Shown here: one piece after another, positions 36,106-44,099 of the stretch | How positions within the stretch are numbered: position 1 is the first letter of the stretch | How the letters are laid out: every line of letters begins with the position of its first letter | Origin: Halioglobus sp. | Lineage (GTDB): Bacteria; Pseudomonadota; Gammaproteobacteria; Pseudomonadales; Halieaceae | DNA: 64,000 bases | Assembly (NCBI GenBank): GCA_029287595.1 | Contig: JARFQU010000023.1 | Location: forward strand, 32,493 to 96,492 | Direction of reading: 5' to 3' | The notes under the pieces: generated by a model | Told to the model about the DNA's origin: nothing | What the model saw: only the letters and a program-made list of their open reading frames with translations | Databases searched by the model: none | Position numbers and translations under genes: made by a program

Positions 36106-37097
36106 TGGGACTTACGGACCTCCAGCCCACCAGTGCCCCGCTGCCCTGGCAGGCGGCGATATGGACACGTTTTAACCAGCAGTTATCCGGGGAGCAATTA
36201 CCCCATGCGCTGCTATTGGCAGGGCCGGCAGATATCGGTAAATCGCGGCTGGCCCTGGCCCTCGCCCGGTTGTTGTTGTGCGCGGCACCCAGCGCGGGCC
36301 TCAACTGCGGGGAGTGCCATGCCTGCCAGTTGTCTGCCAGAGGCAGCCATGGGGATTTGCGCTGGCTGCAACCCGAGGACAAGAGCCGCGTGATCAAGAT
36401 AGATCAGGTACGCGCGGCCGTTGAATTTGCCAACCAGACCGCAAACTTCGGGCTGCGTAAGGTGCTGGTGCTGTGTCCGGCTGACAGCATGAACACCAAT
36501 GCGGCTAACGCTCTGCTTAAATCCCTGGAGGAGCCGGCGCCTGGTACCTATCTGATCCTGTGCTGTGACCGACTGCACGGTGTGCCGGCAACGATTCGTT
36601 CACGCTGCCAGATCGTGAAACTGGCGCAGCCCAGCCAGGCTGCCAGTATAGCCTGGCTGGATGCTTTGACCGGGAGTGCGGAGCAAAGTAGCCGCCTGCT
36701 GCAAATTGCCGACGGCCGGCCGCTATTGGCTGAGCAGTTGTACCGGGAGGACAGCGCCGAAGCGTTGGCGGCCATCCGCGCCGCCCTTGCCGGGGTGCTC
36801 ACTGGAAAACTGTCGGCGCATGAGGTCGTGAACTTGCTCAGCGATACCGGGACAGAGGCCTTCCTGGCGCACTTACAGGCAGAATTGCAGGCGCTGCTGC
36901 GGGTGCAGTCCGGGCAGTCTCTGGGCAAGCCTGGCGCTAAAGCGGCTTTTAGCTTGAGCGATGAGGTGAATCGCTTGCAGCGGGCCGTGGCAGCCGGTGC
37001 CAACCCTAACAGCCAACTGCTGGTGGAAAGTCTGCTGGCCCGATGCCAGCGGGAGTTGGGCAGCGGCCTGCACAGTGATAGTATGAGCCAGTGGTAA
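36105..37097 (+). CDS. holB: DNA polymerase III delta-prime subunit
   Basis: A 330-residue clamp-loader subunit. PHALLLAGPADIGKSRLALALARLLLC replaces a strict Walker A, CGECHACQ is the zinc-binding Cx2Cx2C-type module (with an earlier Cys), and NAANALLKSLEEPAPGTYLILCCDRLHGVPATIRSRCQ includes the sensor SRC motif. It helps load the sliding clamp. ATG at 36105 overlaps the tmk TGA (TGATG); a GTG lies one codon earlier. Confidence 0.93.
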   Translation: MGLTDLQPTSAPLPWQAAIWTRFNQQLSGEQLPHALLLAGPADIGKSRLALALARLLLCAAPSAGLNCGECHACQLSARGSHGDLRWLQPEDKSRVIKIDQVRAAVEFANQTANFGLRKVLVLCPADSMNTNAANALLKSLEEPAPGTYLILCCDRLHGVPATIRSRCQIVKLAQPSQAASIAWLDALTGSAEQSSRLLQIADGRPLLAEQLYREDSAEALAAIRAALAGVLTGKLSAHEVVNLLSDTGTEAFLAHLQAELQALLRVQSGQSLGKPGAKAAFSLSDEVNRLQRAVAAGANPNSQLLVESLLARCQRELGSGLHSDSMSQW

Positions 37098-37110
37098 GGG
37101 GACCTGTGGA

Positions 37111-37464
37111 ATGAATGACGCAAGACAAAACAGCCGTAACGGTATTCTGTCGCTGACAATAAAGGATAAGGCAGTGCTGTATTCAGCCTATATGCCATTT
37201 CTCAGTTATGGCGGCCTGTTCGTACCGACCAATAAACCCTACAGTATTGGCGATGAAGTCTTCATGTTGCTGACGCTGATGGATGAAGCCGAGAAAATAC
37301 CCATCTCCGGCAAGGTGGTGTGGGTGACGCCCCGCGGTGCCCAGGGTAACAGGACAGCCGGGATCGGCGTGCAGTTCAGCGAGCAGGATGCCGATGCCAA
37401 CTCAAAAATCGAAAATCACCTGGCCGGTTCACTCAGTTCGGACCGCCCCACGCACACTATGTGA
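37111..37464 (+). CDS. pilZ: PilZ domain protein, type IV pilus assembly type
   Basis: A 117-residue PilZ-domain protein: GILSLTIKDKAVLYSAYMPFLSYGGLFVPTNKPYSIGDEVFMLLTLMDEAEKIPISGKVVWVTP, then NRTAGIGVQF. It follows holB as in pseudomonads. Canonical PilZ of this position lacks the RxxxR c-di-GMP motif, and none is visible here, so it likely acts by binding pilus proteins (PilB/FimX) rather than the nucleotide. GGGGAC upstream is a modest ribosome site. Confidence 0.92.
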   Translation: MNDARQNSRNGILSLTIKDKAVLYSAYMPFLSYGGLFVPTNKPYSIGDEVFMLLTLMDEAEKIPISGKVVWVTPRGAQGNRTAGIGVQFSEQDADANSKIENHLAGSLSSDRPTHTM

Positions 37465-37533
37465 GCGCCCTGGCAACATTGAAGTAACTTCTCCAAGTTC
37501 CGTGCAACTTGCTGTAATTAAAGAATTAAAGTT

Positions 37534-37752
37534 AAAAAAATGGGTCCCGAAAGGGACCCACCAAGACCATTAGGAGTGAAACATAAAGGAATTGCTTCCC
37601 TGAAAGAGCATGGGTATGCTCCCTGTGACTACCCGGTTTAACTAGGGGATAGGCAGACACACCTTTAGTATCGCTCAATTTTGGTACTTTTCCACAGTGG
37701 CATGGTCATTTTTTAAACATATTTTGAACTAAAGAAATACTCTTTAATTATA
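37534..37752 (-). ncRNA. Candidate leftward small RNA in the pilZ-GH84 gap
   Basis: The ~308-bp gap has no ORF. Leftward it offers TATAAT (37752-37747), a perfect hairpin GAGCAT-GGGT-ATGCTC (37606-37621), and a terminator: TGGGTCCC / GGGACCCA stem (37541-37560) with a four-base loop then seven T (37534-37540). That would make a transcript of about 200 nt. The -35 is weak and the AT-rich DNA may simply be the promoter of the GH84 gene. Confidence 0.35.
37541..37560 (-). terminator. Intrinsic terminator, leftward T-tract
   Basis: An 8-bp perfect stem TGGGTCCC / GGGACCCA with GAAA loop. The A7 run precedes it on the given strand, so the U-tract forms only in leftward transcription. Rightward it may still slow transcripts leaving pilZ. 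Confidence 0.65.
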
Positions 37753-37772
37753 AATAGCTATATAGGCACAGA

Positions 37773-38831
37773 ATGTCTGCCCCCTGCGAGTTCCTCAGTG
37801 GCGTAATAGAAGGCTTCTACGGCCGCGCCTGGTCCTTCGAGTTGCGGGCGGCTTATGCCGGTTTTCTTGCCGAATCGCGGCTCAACACCTACCTCTATGC
37901 CCCGAAGGACGATCCTTTCCTGCGCAAGCGTTGGCGGGAGGACTGGCCGGCGGCGCAGTTGCAATGCTTACAGGCGCTGGCGTCGGAGTATCACCGGCAG
38001 GGTATCAACTGGGGAGTGGGCCTCTCCCCGTTTGAACTCTATCGCGATTACGGTGCGCCAGAGCGCCGCCAGTTGCGGGGCAGGCTTGAAGGTATGGAGG
38101 TTTTCCAGGCGCCCTTATTGGCGGTACTGTTTGACGACATGCCCGGAAACCTGGACGACCTGGCGGCGCGACAGGCGGAGATCGTCGCCGATGTATGCGC
38201 ATGGTGTCCGGATACGCGAATCCTGGTTTGTCCTACCTATTACTCCTTCGACCCGGTACTCGAGCAATATTTTGGCCCCATGCCGGATAACTACTGGGAG
38301 CAACTGGGCAGTCAGTTGCCCGCCGCAGTGGATGTTTTCTGGACCGGTAATCAGGTGTGCTCAGCCTCGGTGCTGAGCGCCGACATAGCGGCCATCAACA
38401 CGCGCATCGGGCGCAAAGTGCTGTTATGGGACAATTACCCTGTAAACGACGGCGCAAAACGCAGTAATTCACTGTACCTCGACAAACTGGCGAACCGCGA
38501 TACGGATCTGGCCCGCTGCCTTACGGGCCATTTGTGTAACCCGATGAACCAGGGCCTGCTTTCCATTCCGGCCTTGCTTGGTCTCGCGGAACTCTACGGC
38601 AACGCCGAAGGCGCCCAGGCCTGGCTGTTAACCAACCTGGGAGCAGATACCTGGCGCAGTTTACAACGCGACAGTGAGGAGTTTCTGCACCGTGGCATTG
38701 CCGGTATGGGGGCGGCGCGCTGCAGTGAACTGGCCACCCAGTATGAGCAATTGCCGGGTGCTGCGGCGGCCGAGGTCACCGCCTGGTTGCGCGGTGAATA
38801 TACCTTTGATCCCGCCTGCCTCACGGATTGA
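37773..38831 (+). CDS. GH84 family beta-N-acetylglucosaminidase-like protein
   Basis: A 352-residue protein with the O-GlcNAcase (GH84) catalytic domain: GVIEGFYGRAWS at residues 10-21, NTYLYAPKDDPFLR at 38-51, the catalytic double aspartate D121-D122 in AVLFDDMPG, and FWTGNQVCS near residue 195, matching the WTGPxVxS element. Family members remove beta-linked GlcNAc by substrate-assisted catalysis. It has no signal peptide, so it should be cytoplasmic, and it consists of the catalytic domain only, shorter than most GH84 proteins. No strong ribosome site is visible. It is paired with a phosphomannose isomerase-like gene ten bases downstream. Confidence 0.8.
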   Translation: MSAPCEFLSGVIEGFYGRAWSFELRAAYAGFLAESRLNTYLYAPKDDPFLRKRWREDWPAAQLQCLQALASEYHRQGINWGVGLSPFELYRDYGAPERRQLRGRLEGMEVFQAPLLAVLFDDMPGNLDDLAARQAEIVADVCAWCPDTRILVCPTYYSFDPVLEQYFGPMPDNYWEQLGSQLPAAVDVFWTGNQVCSASVLSADIAAINTRIGRKVLLWDNYPVNDGAKRSNSLYLDKLANRDTDLARCLTGHLCNPMNQGLLSIPALLGLAELYGNAEGAQAWLLTNLGADTWRSLQRDSEEFLHRGIAGMGAARCSELATQYEQLPGAAAAEVTAWLRGEYTFDPACLTD

Positions 38832-38840
38832 CACACCGCG

Positions 38841-40121
38841 GTGACCATTCATCCCGGCATTACCCGTACCAGTGGCAGCCCCTTTGAGTTGTGCCAGCAG
38901 TGGCTGGCCACACCTGAAACCCCGGGTGAGGCGCTGTTGGTGGTGGACTTTGAACTAAGCAGGTACTGGCTTGCGGATAATTCCCCGGTGTCGCTCACCG
39001 CAGTTTATTGTCGCCAGGCAGCGGCACTGCGGGTAGCGGTTACCGACAGGCAGCTGCACTGCAATGGCGAAAAACCCCTGGCACAGTTCGACGATTGGGT
39101 GAGCGGCGCCGGTTTGTTTGTCGCGCAGCTGGGGCAGCCGCTACCGCTGCAACCGGCGGTCATTGCCAAACCCTGGGGACAGGAATTGTGGTTCAGCGGT
39201 GTTGAGCAGCGTGGTGTAAGCGCCGTAGGCCGCGATGGCATCGCGGTACCACTGCCCTGGCTGATGGCTGTGCTGCCACAGAATCGGGGTGCCGTGCCGC
39301 TGGTCCTGCTGAAAATACTGGAGCCCTATAGCGAGCCGGTGCGCGGGGATCTTTATTTCGAATTGCATCGGGAAAAACGCGAGGTCTACGTGGTCACGCA
39401 TGTCGATGAGCAGGCCTGGCCCGACGGTGTAGGCTATCTGCGCTACGGTTTTTCGGCGGATAAAATCGCGCGATACCCTGATGAAAAAGCGTTTCGCCTG
39501 GACTATCTGTCCGCAGTCCAGGCTTACGAAGGCGTGCGGCGCAGTATCGACGCAATGCCGCAGGGCGAAGAGGCCTCCGCTGAAGTCCTGGACCAGGAAG
39601 CCAGACTACGCAGCGCGATGGATAGTTTTACTCACCTCAGGCCGGTGGTGCCGGGTGAGGTTATTGCCGTGCCTCTGCTGCTGCCACATGCCTTGCAACA
39701 CGGAGTGCGCGTGGTGGAATTCCAGACTCCGGTGTACGAGCGCGAAATACTGTCCTTCGCCCAGCGGGTGCTTACGCAGGAACATTGGGATACAGCGACG
39801 GTACTGGAGCAGATGCAGCTGCTGGCGCCTCCGGATCCGGCGCCGCTCCTGCTGCAACAGGGCCCTGGTTTGCGGCTGGAAAGAGTCGCCCAATGCGAAG
39901 ATTTCGAGATCCGGCGCCTCACGCTCGCCCAGGGCGCGAGCTTTTCCTATGAGGTGCTTGCAGACTACTGCCTGTTGCTGGTGATCGCGGGTCAAATCGA
40001 GCTTGGCGACACGTCGTACGGGGCCGAACAAGCGGCCTTGCTGCCCGCAGAGTGGGTCGGGCAACTGACAGCGCTGCAAGCCGCGCCGGAGCTGGTTTTA
40101 CTACTGGCCACGCCGGGTTAG
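38841..40121 (+). CDS. Phosphomannose isomerase class I-like cupin protein
   Basis: A 426-residue protein. KPWGQELWFSG near residue 109 and LVLLKILEPYSEPVRGDLYFELHREKREVYVVTHVD near 152-187 resemble the cupin metal site of type I mannose-6-phosphate isomerases, and HALQHGVRVVEFQTPVYERE near 285 matches the C-terminal cupin. The usual QPPxxLHxQxHxxRAE zinc motif of class I PMI is not intact, so catalysis on mannose-6-phosphate is doubtful. Its GTG start lacks a clear ribosome site; translation may be coupled to the GH84 gene. Together they suggest handling of an amino sugar; that is inference. Confidence 0.65.
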   Translation: MTIHPGITRTSGSPFELCQQWLATPETPGEALLVVDFELSRYWLADNSPVSLTAVYCRQAAALRVAVTDRQLHCNGEKPLAQFDDWVSGAGLFVAQLGQPLPLQPAVIAKPWGQELWFSGVEQRGVSAVGRDGIAVPLPWLMAVLPQNRGAVPLVLLKILEPYSEPVRGDLYFELHREKREVYVVTHVDEQAWPDGVGYLRYGFSADKIARYPDEKAFRLDYLSAVQAYEGVRRSIDAMPQGEEASAEVLDQEARLRSAMDSFTHLRPVVPGEVIAVPLLLPHALQHGVRVVEFQTPVYEREILSFAQRVLTQEHWDTATVLEQMQLLAPPDPAPLLLQQGPGLRLERVAQCEDFEIRRLTLAQGASFSYEVLADYCLLLVIAGQIELGDTSYGAEQAALLPAEWVGQLTALQAAPELVLLLATPG

Positions 40122-40128
40122 CGAGCAG

Positions 40129-40157
40129 TTGAACCAGGGCACTGTTTGTGGCAGAAT
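40129..40157 (+). promoter_or_regulatory. Promoter upstream of tRNA-Leu(UAG)
   Basis: TTGAAC (-35), 17-bp spacer, CAGAAT (-10), followed by a GC-rich discriminator (CCTCGCCC). It implies a leader of about 120 nt before the tRNA, which includes GCGAGCG-AA-GCGAGCG at about 40183-40198. Confidence 0.5.
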
Positions 40158-40286
40158 CCTCGCCCTTGTAAAGACCCCCAATGGCGAGCGAAGCGAGCGT
40201 TTATACCCCAATAATCAAGTGGTTATGCGGGCTTTTTGACGATTTTTCTAGTTTATTGGCAGTTTTTCTTTGGGGGTTTCATTGCA

Positions 40287-40371
40287 GCGGAAGTGGCGAA
40301 ATTGGTATACGCGCTGGATTTAGGTTCCAGTGCCGCAAGGCGTGAGAGTTCGAGTCTCTCCTTCCGCACCA
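40287..40371 (+). tRNA. tRNA-Leu (anticodon UAG)
   Basis: An 85-nt tRNA with encoded CCA. Acceptor GCGGAAG pairs with CTTCCGC. The anticodon loop in GGATTTAGGTTCC carries anticodon TAG. Long variable arm (TGCCGCAAGGCGT) and T-loop AGTTCGAGTCT. A tRNA-Leu before tig is common in related bacteria. Confidence 0.95.
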
Positions 40372-40472
40372 GTTTTTGGGCGAATGTTCTCCGGGGTAAT
40401 TCTCTCCGGGAGCGTCGCTATGACACGAGCGCACATAGTGCTCGATACCTATCGGATTGATGAGGAAATACC

Positions 40473-41798
40473 ATGCAGGTTTCTATTGAAACGACATCGG
40501 GGCTGGAGCGTCGTTTGACCGTGGGCGTGCCATCGGAGCGGGTGGACGTCGAGGTGGACAGCCGCTTACAGAAGGCCGCCAAAAACGTTCGCCTGCCCGG
40601 GTTTCGCCCTGGCAAAGTGCCTATGAAGGTGATGCGCCAGCGCTTCGGCGCAGGGGTTCGCCAGGAAGTATTGGGCGAGGTCATGAGCCAGTCCTTTCAG
40701 GAAGCGGTTGCGCAGGAAAGATTGCGGCCCGCTGGCCAGCCCAGTATCGAGCCACGCAATCTTGAGGCCGGCAAGGATCTCGAGTACGTGGCCACCTTCG
40801 AGGTTTTTCCCGAGGTGGATGTGATCGAGTTGAAGGGCTTCGACGTAGAAAAACCAGTATCGGAAGTAACCGACGAGGATATCGACAACATCATCGATGT
40901 GTTTCGCAAGCAGCAGGGTAGCTGGGAGCCAGTAGAACGCGCAGCGGCTGACGGTGACAAGGTCAATATTGATTATATCGGTACCAAAGACGGCGAAGAA
41001 TTTGACGGTGGCAGCGCGGATGACAGTGAGCTGGAGTTGGGCTCAGGCAGGATGATTCCCGGATTTGAGGACGGTGTGGTTGGCATGCTGCCCGGGGAAG
41101 AAAAAACCCTGGAACTCACTTTCCCGGAGGATTACCACAGCGAGGAACTGCAGGGCGCCGCGGTAGTGTTCAAGGTCAAGCTCAACAGTGTGCTGGAACT
41201 GGAGCCGGCTGCGCTGGATGAGGATCTGTTTCAAAAGTACGGTGTGGAAGAGGGCGGCGAAGCTCAGTTTCGCAAGGAAGTGGGCGAGAACATGGCCCGC
41301 GAGCTCAAGAATGCCGTGCAGAACAAGCTCAAGCAGCAGGTTATGGATGCGCTACTGGACGCCCACAAATCGCTGGAAGTACCCAAGGCTTTGATAGATC
41401 AGGAAATCGGCGGTATGCGCGACCAGATGTTCCAGCAATTTGGCGGCGCCGCCGGTGGCCAGGATCTCGACCTGAAGGCGCTGTTACCCGATGAAATGTT
41501 CCAGGAAAACGCGGAGCGACGCGTAAAGCTGGGCCTGGTCATGGCGGAATTTATCAACAAGCAGGAATTGCGCGCGGATCCGGAAAGGGTGCGTGAGACA
41601 ATCGAGGAAATGGCATCGACCTACCAGGATCCCGAGGAAGTAATCAACTATTACTATTCCAATCAGGATCAGTTGGCGTCGGTGGAATCCAAGGTCCTGG
41701 AGGACCTGGCGGTTGAAAAACTGCTAGACAATGCCAACATTACAGAGAAGCAGTGCAGCTATCAGGAAGCAATTGGCCAGGAGGCGAATGCGGCCTGA
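40473..41798 (+). CDS. tig: Trigger factor
   Basis: A 441-residue ribosome-associated chaperone and peptidyl-prolyl isomerase. The N-terminal ribosome-binding motif GFRPGKVP is at about residues 43-50; the FKBP-like domain (GDKVNIDYIGTKDGEEFDGGSADDSELELGSGRMIPGFEDGVVGM) spans about 155-245; the helical C-terminal arms follow. The extension after LLDNANITEKQCSYQEA is alanine-rich, as in pseudomonads. GAGGAAATACC precedes the ATG. First gene of the tig-clpP-clpX-lon block. Confidence 0.96.
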   Translation: MQVSIETTSGLERRLTVGVPSERVDVEVDSRLQKAAKNVRLPGFRPGKVPMKVMRQRFGAGVRQEVLGEVMSQSFQEAVAQERLRPAGQPSIEPRNLEAGKDLEYVATFEVFPEVDVIELKGFDVEKPVSEVTDEDIDNIIDVFRKQQGSWEPVERAAADGDKVNIDYIGTKDGEEFDGGSADDSELELGSGRMIPGFEDGVVGMLPGEEKTLELTFPEDYHSEELQGAAVVFKVKLNSVLELEPAALDEDLFQKYGVEEGGEAQFRKEVGENMARELKNAVQNKLKQQVMDALLDAHKSLEVPKALIDQEIGGMRDQMFQQFGGAAGGQDLDLKALLPDEMFQENAERRVKLGLVMAEFINKQELRADPERVRETIEEMASTYQDPEEVINYYYSNQDQLASVESKVLEDLAVEKLLDNANITEKQCSYQEAIGQEANAA

Positions 41799-41869
41799 CG
41801 GAGCACCTGACGGGCGGCACTACCGCTGTTCGTCGCTCACTATAACCGATTACACAGGGACGCCAGGCC

Positions 41870-42523
41870 ATGCCATTTCAGATTGACGGGCAGAATAACA
41901 CTCAAATCGACAACCTGGGGTTGATCCCCATGGTAGTGGAGCAGACCTCTCGCGGTGAACGCTCCTACGACATTTACTCCAGGCTGCTGAAAGAGCGGGT
42001 TATTTTTGCGGTGGGCCCCGTTGAGGACCATATGGCGAACCTGATCGTGGCTCAATTGCTGTTCCTGGAATCCGAGAATCCGGACAAGGATATTCACCTT
42101 TATATCAATTCGCCGGGCGGCTCAGTCACCGCCGGTTTGTCTATCTATGACACCATGCAGTTTATCAAGCCGGACGTCAGCACCATGTGCATAGGCCAGG
42201 CGGCCTCAATGGGCGCCTTCCTGCTATGTGGCGGCGCCAAGGGCAAGCGTTTTGTCCTGCCCAATGCCCGCACCATGATCCACCAGCCCAGTGGTGGCGC
42301 CCAGGGGCAGGCCACGGACATTGAGATTCAGGCCAAGGAAATCCTGATCATCCGCAAGAAACTTAACGAATTGATGGCCATGCACACCGGGCAGAGCCTG
42401 GAGGTGATAGAGCAGGACACTGAACGGGATCGTTTCATGGATGCCGAGCAGAGTAAGGAATACGGCCTGGTCGATGAGGTGGTTAGCAGTCGCGGTCTGA
42501 ACGAGCAGGCGGCTCCGGCATAG
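41870..42523 (+). CDS. clpP: ATP-dependent Clp protease proteolytic subunit
   Basis: A 217-residue serine protease. The catalytic serine is S113 in [13 protein letters not shown] and the histidine H138 in [20 protein letters not shown] short N-terminal propeptide ends near [26 protein letters not shown]. It forms a 14-mer that degrades proteins delivered by ClpX or ClpA. It lies 71 bp after tig and 145 bp before clpX. Confidence 0.97.
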   Translation: MPFQIDGQNNTQIDNLGLIPMVVEQTSRGERSYDIYSRLLKERVIFAVGPVEDHMANLIVAQLLFLESENPDKDIHLYINSPGGSVTAGLSIYDTMQFIKPDVSTMCIGQAASMGAFLLCGGAKGKRFVLPNARTMIHQPSGGAQGQATDIEIQAKEILIIRKKLNELMAMHTGQSLEVIEQDTERDRFMDAEQSKEYGLVDEVVSSRGLNEQAAPA

Positions 42524-42668
42524 GATTTCATGTCCTTACCCGGGTCGTCCGCGGACATTGTCATTATTCTGCTTTAGTCTGTGCCGGGACTTGCAAAAAT
42601 CGGTAAAAAACATCATCTTAGGGGCACCGGGTGATAAATCACACTGACAAGGGGCGCAGGACGGCCGA

Positions 42669-43955
42669 ATGAGTAACAAAACCACAACTTCAGGCGACGA
42701 TGGCAAGCTGTTGTACTGCTCTTTTTGCGGCAAAAGCCAGCACGAAGTGCGCAAGCTTATCGCCGGCCCGTCCGTATTCATCTGTGATGAGTGTGTGGAC
42801 CTGTGTAACGACATCATCCGCGAGGAAGTACAGGAAAGCAGCAGCCAGTCTGATCAGGATCACCTGCCTGTTCCCCAGGAAATCAATGCTATCCTCGACG
42901 AGTATGTGATAGGGCAGCGACGGGCCAAGAAAGTGCTGGCAGTCGCGGTCTATAACCACTATAAGCGCCTGCGCCATACCGAGGGTCGCGATGACATAGA
43001 ACTGGGCAAAAGCAACATACTGCTGGTTGGCCCCACCGGTAGCGGCAAGACCCTGCTGGCGGAGACGCTGGCGCGCCTGCTGGATGTACCTTTTACTATC
43101 GCTGACGCGACGACGCTGACCGAGGCCGGGTACGTCGGTGAAGACGTCGAGAACATCATCCAGAAGCTGCTGCAAAAGTGTGATTATGATGTCGAGAAGG
43201 CCCAGGTGGGTATTGTCTATATCGATGAAATCGACAAAATTTCGCGCAAGTCAGACAACCCCTCGATCACCCGTGACGTTTCCGGAGAGGGTGTGCAGCA
43301 GGCACTGTTGAAATTAATTGAAGGCACCGTGGCTTCAGTGCCGCCCCAGGGCGGGCGCAAGCACCCACAGCAGGAATTCCTGCAGGTTGATACCTCGAAT
43401 ATCCTGTTTATCTGCGGTGGTGCATTTGCCGGCCTCGACAAGGTTATCCGCAATCGTTCTGAAAAGGGCGGGATCGGTTTTGGCGCCGAGGTGAAAAGCA
43501 AGGACGAGAAACGAAACGTCGGCGAGTTACTTTTCGATCTGGAACCGGAAGATCTGGTGCAGTATGGCTTGATTCCCGAGTTCGTGGGGCGCCTGCCGGT
43601 GATTGCCACCCTGGAAGAACTGGACGTGGATGCACTGGTGCAGATTCTCACAGAGCCCAAGAACTCCCTTACAAAACAGTACAGCAAGCTGTTTGAAATG
43701 GAGGATGTCGAAATCGATTTTCGCGAAGATGGCCTGCGCGCCATCGCGGAAAAAGCAATGGAGCGTAAAACCGGTGCGCGCGGACTGCGCTCTATTCTTG
43801 AAGGGATACTGCTGGACTCCATGTACAACATTCCTTCGCGCGACGACGTCAGCAAGGTCGTCATAGACGAGTCGGTCATCCGCGGTGATTCAGAGCCGCT
43901 GCTGGTGTACCAGAACAGTGAGCCGGCCCCCAGGGCGGCCTCAAAAGACGACTAG
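42669..43955 (+). CDS. clpX: ATP-dependent Clp protease ATPase subunit ClpX
   Basis: A 428-residue AAA+ unfoldase. The N-terminal zinc domain ([30 protein letters not shown]) is at 17-46, Walker A GPTGSGKT near 117, Walker [11 protein letters not shown] near 182, and the ClpP-docking IGF loop lies in [10 protein letters not shown]. The unfoldase feeds substrates to ClpP. About 145 bp of its own leader exists after clpP, with CTTGCAA followed by CATCAT as a weak heat-shock-like promoter. A GC-rich hairpin ACCCGGG/CCCGGGT (43966-43985) follows the stop. Confidence 0.97.
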   Translation: MSNKTTTSGDDGKLLYCSFCGKSQHEVRKLIAGPSVFICDECVDLCNDIIREEVQESSSQSDQDHLPVPQEINAILDEYVIGQRRAKKVLAVAVYNHYKRLRHTEGRDDIELGKSNILLVGPTGSGKTLLAETLARLLDVPFTIADATTLTEAGYVGEDVENIIQKLLQKCDYDVEKAQVGIVYIDEIDKISRKSDNPSITRDVSGEGVQQALLKLIEGTVASVPPQGGRKHPQQEFLQVDTSNILFICGGAFAGLDKVIRNRSEKGGIGFGAEVKSKDEKRNVGELLFDLEPEDLVQYGLIPEFVGRLPVIATLEELDVDALVQILTEPKNSLTKQYSKLFEMEDVEIDFREDGLRAIAEKAMERKTGARGLRSILEGILLDSMYNIPSRDDVSKVVIDESVIRGDSEPLLVYQNSEPAPRAASKDD

Positions 43956-44029
43956 TGCGAGCATAACCCGGGGCTGTTCCCGGGTGCGCACATGGCTCTG
44001 CCGGGTTGTTCCGCAATACGGCGATAGTG

Positions 44030-44057
44030 CTTGAATTGCGGCACAGTGACCCCATAT
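44030..44057 (+). promoter_or_regulatory. Heat-shock (sigma-32 type) promoter of lon
   Basis: CTTGAA (44030-44035), 14-bp spacer, CCCCATAT (44050-44057). Both elements match the E. coli RpoH consensus (CTTGAAA and CCCCATnT) closely. It lies about 43 bp before the lon start, so lon should be heat induced. Confidence 0.8.
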
Positions 44058-44099
44058 AGGGTTTAACGACCAGAATTCCTGCTAAACCCGGAGATTTTT

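Noticed and set aside
40183..40198. GCGAGCGAAGCGAGCG repeat in the tRNA-Leu leader
   Set aside because: A simple short tandem repeat of a common GC-rich word; no evidence of function.
43966..43985. ACCCGGG/CCCGGGT hairpin after clpX as an intrinsic terminator
   Set aside because: Stem is good but no T-tract follows in either direction; kept only as a remark in the clpX entry.
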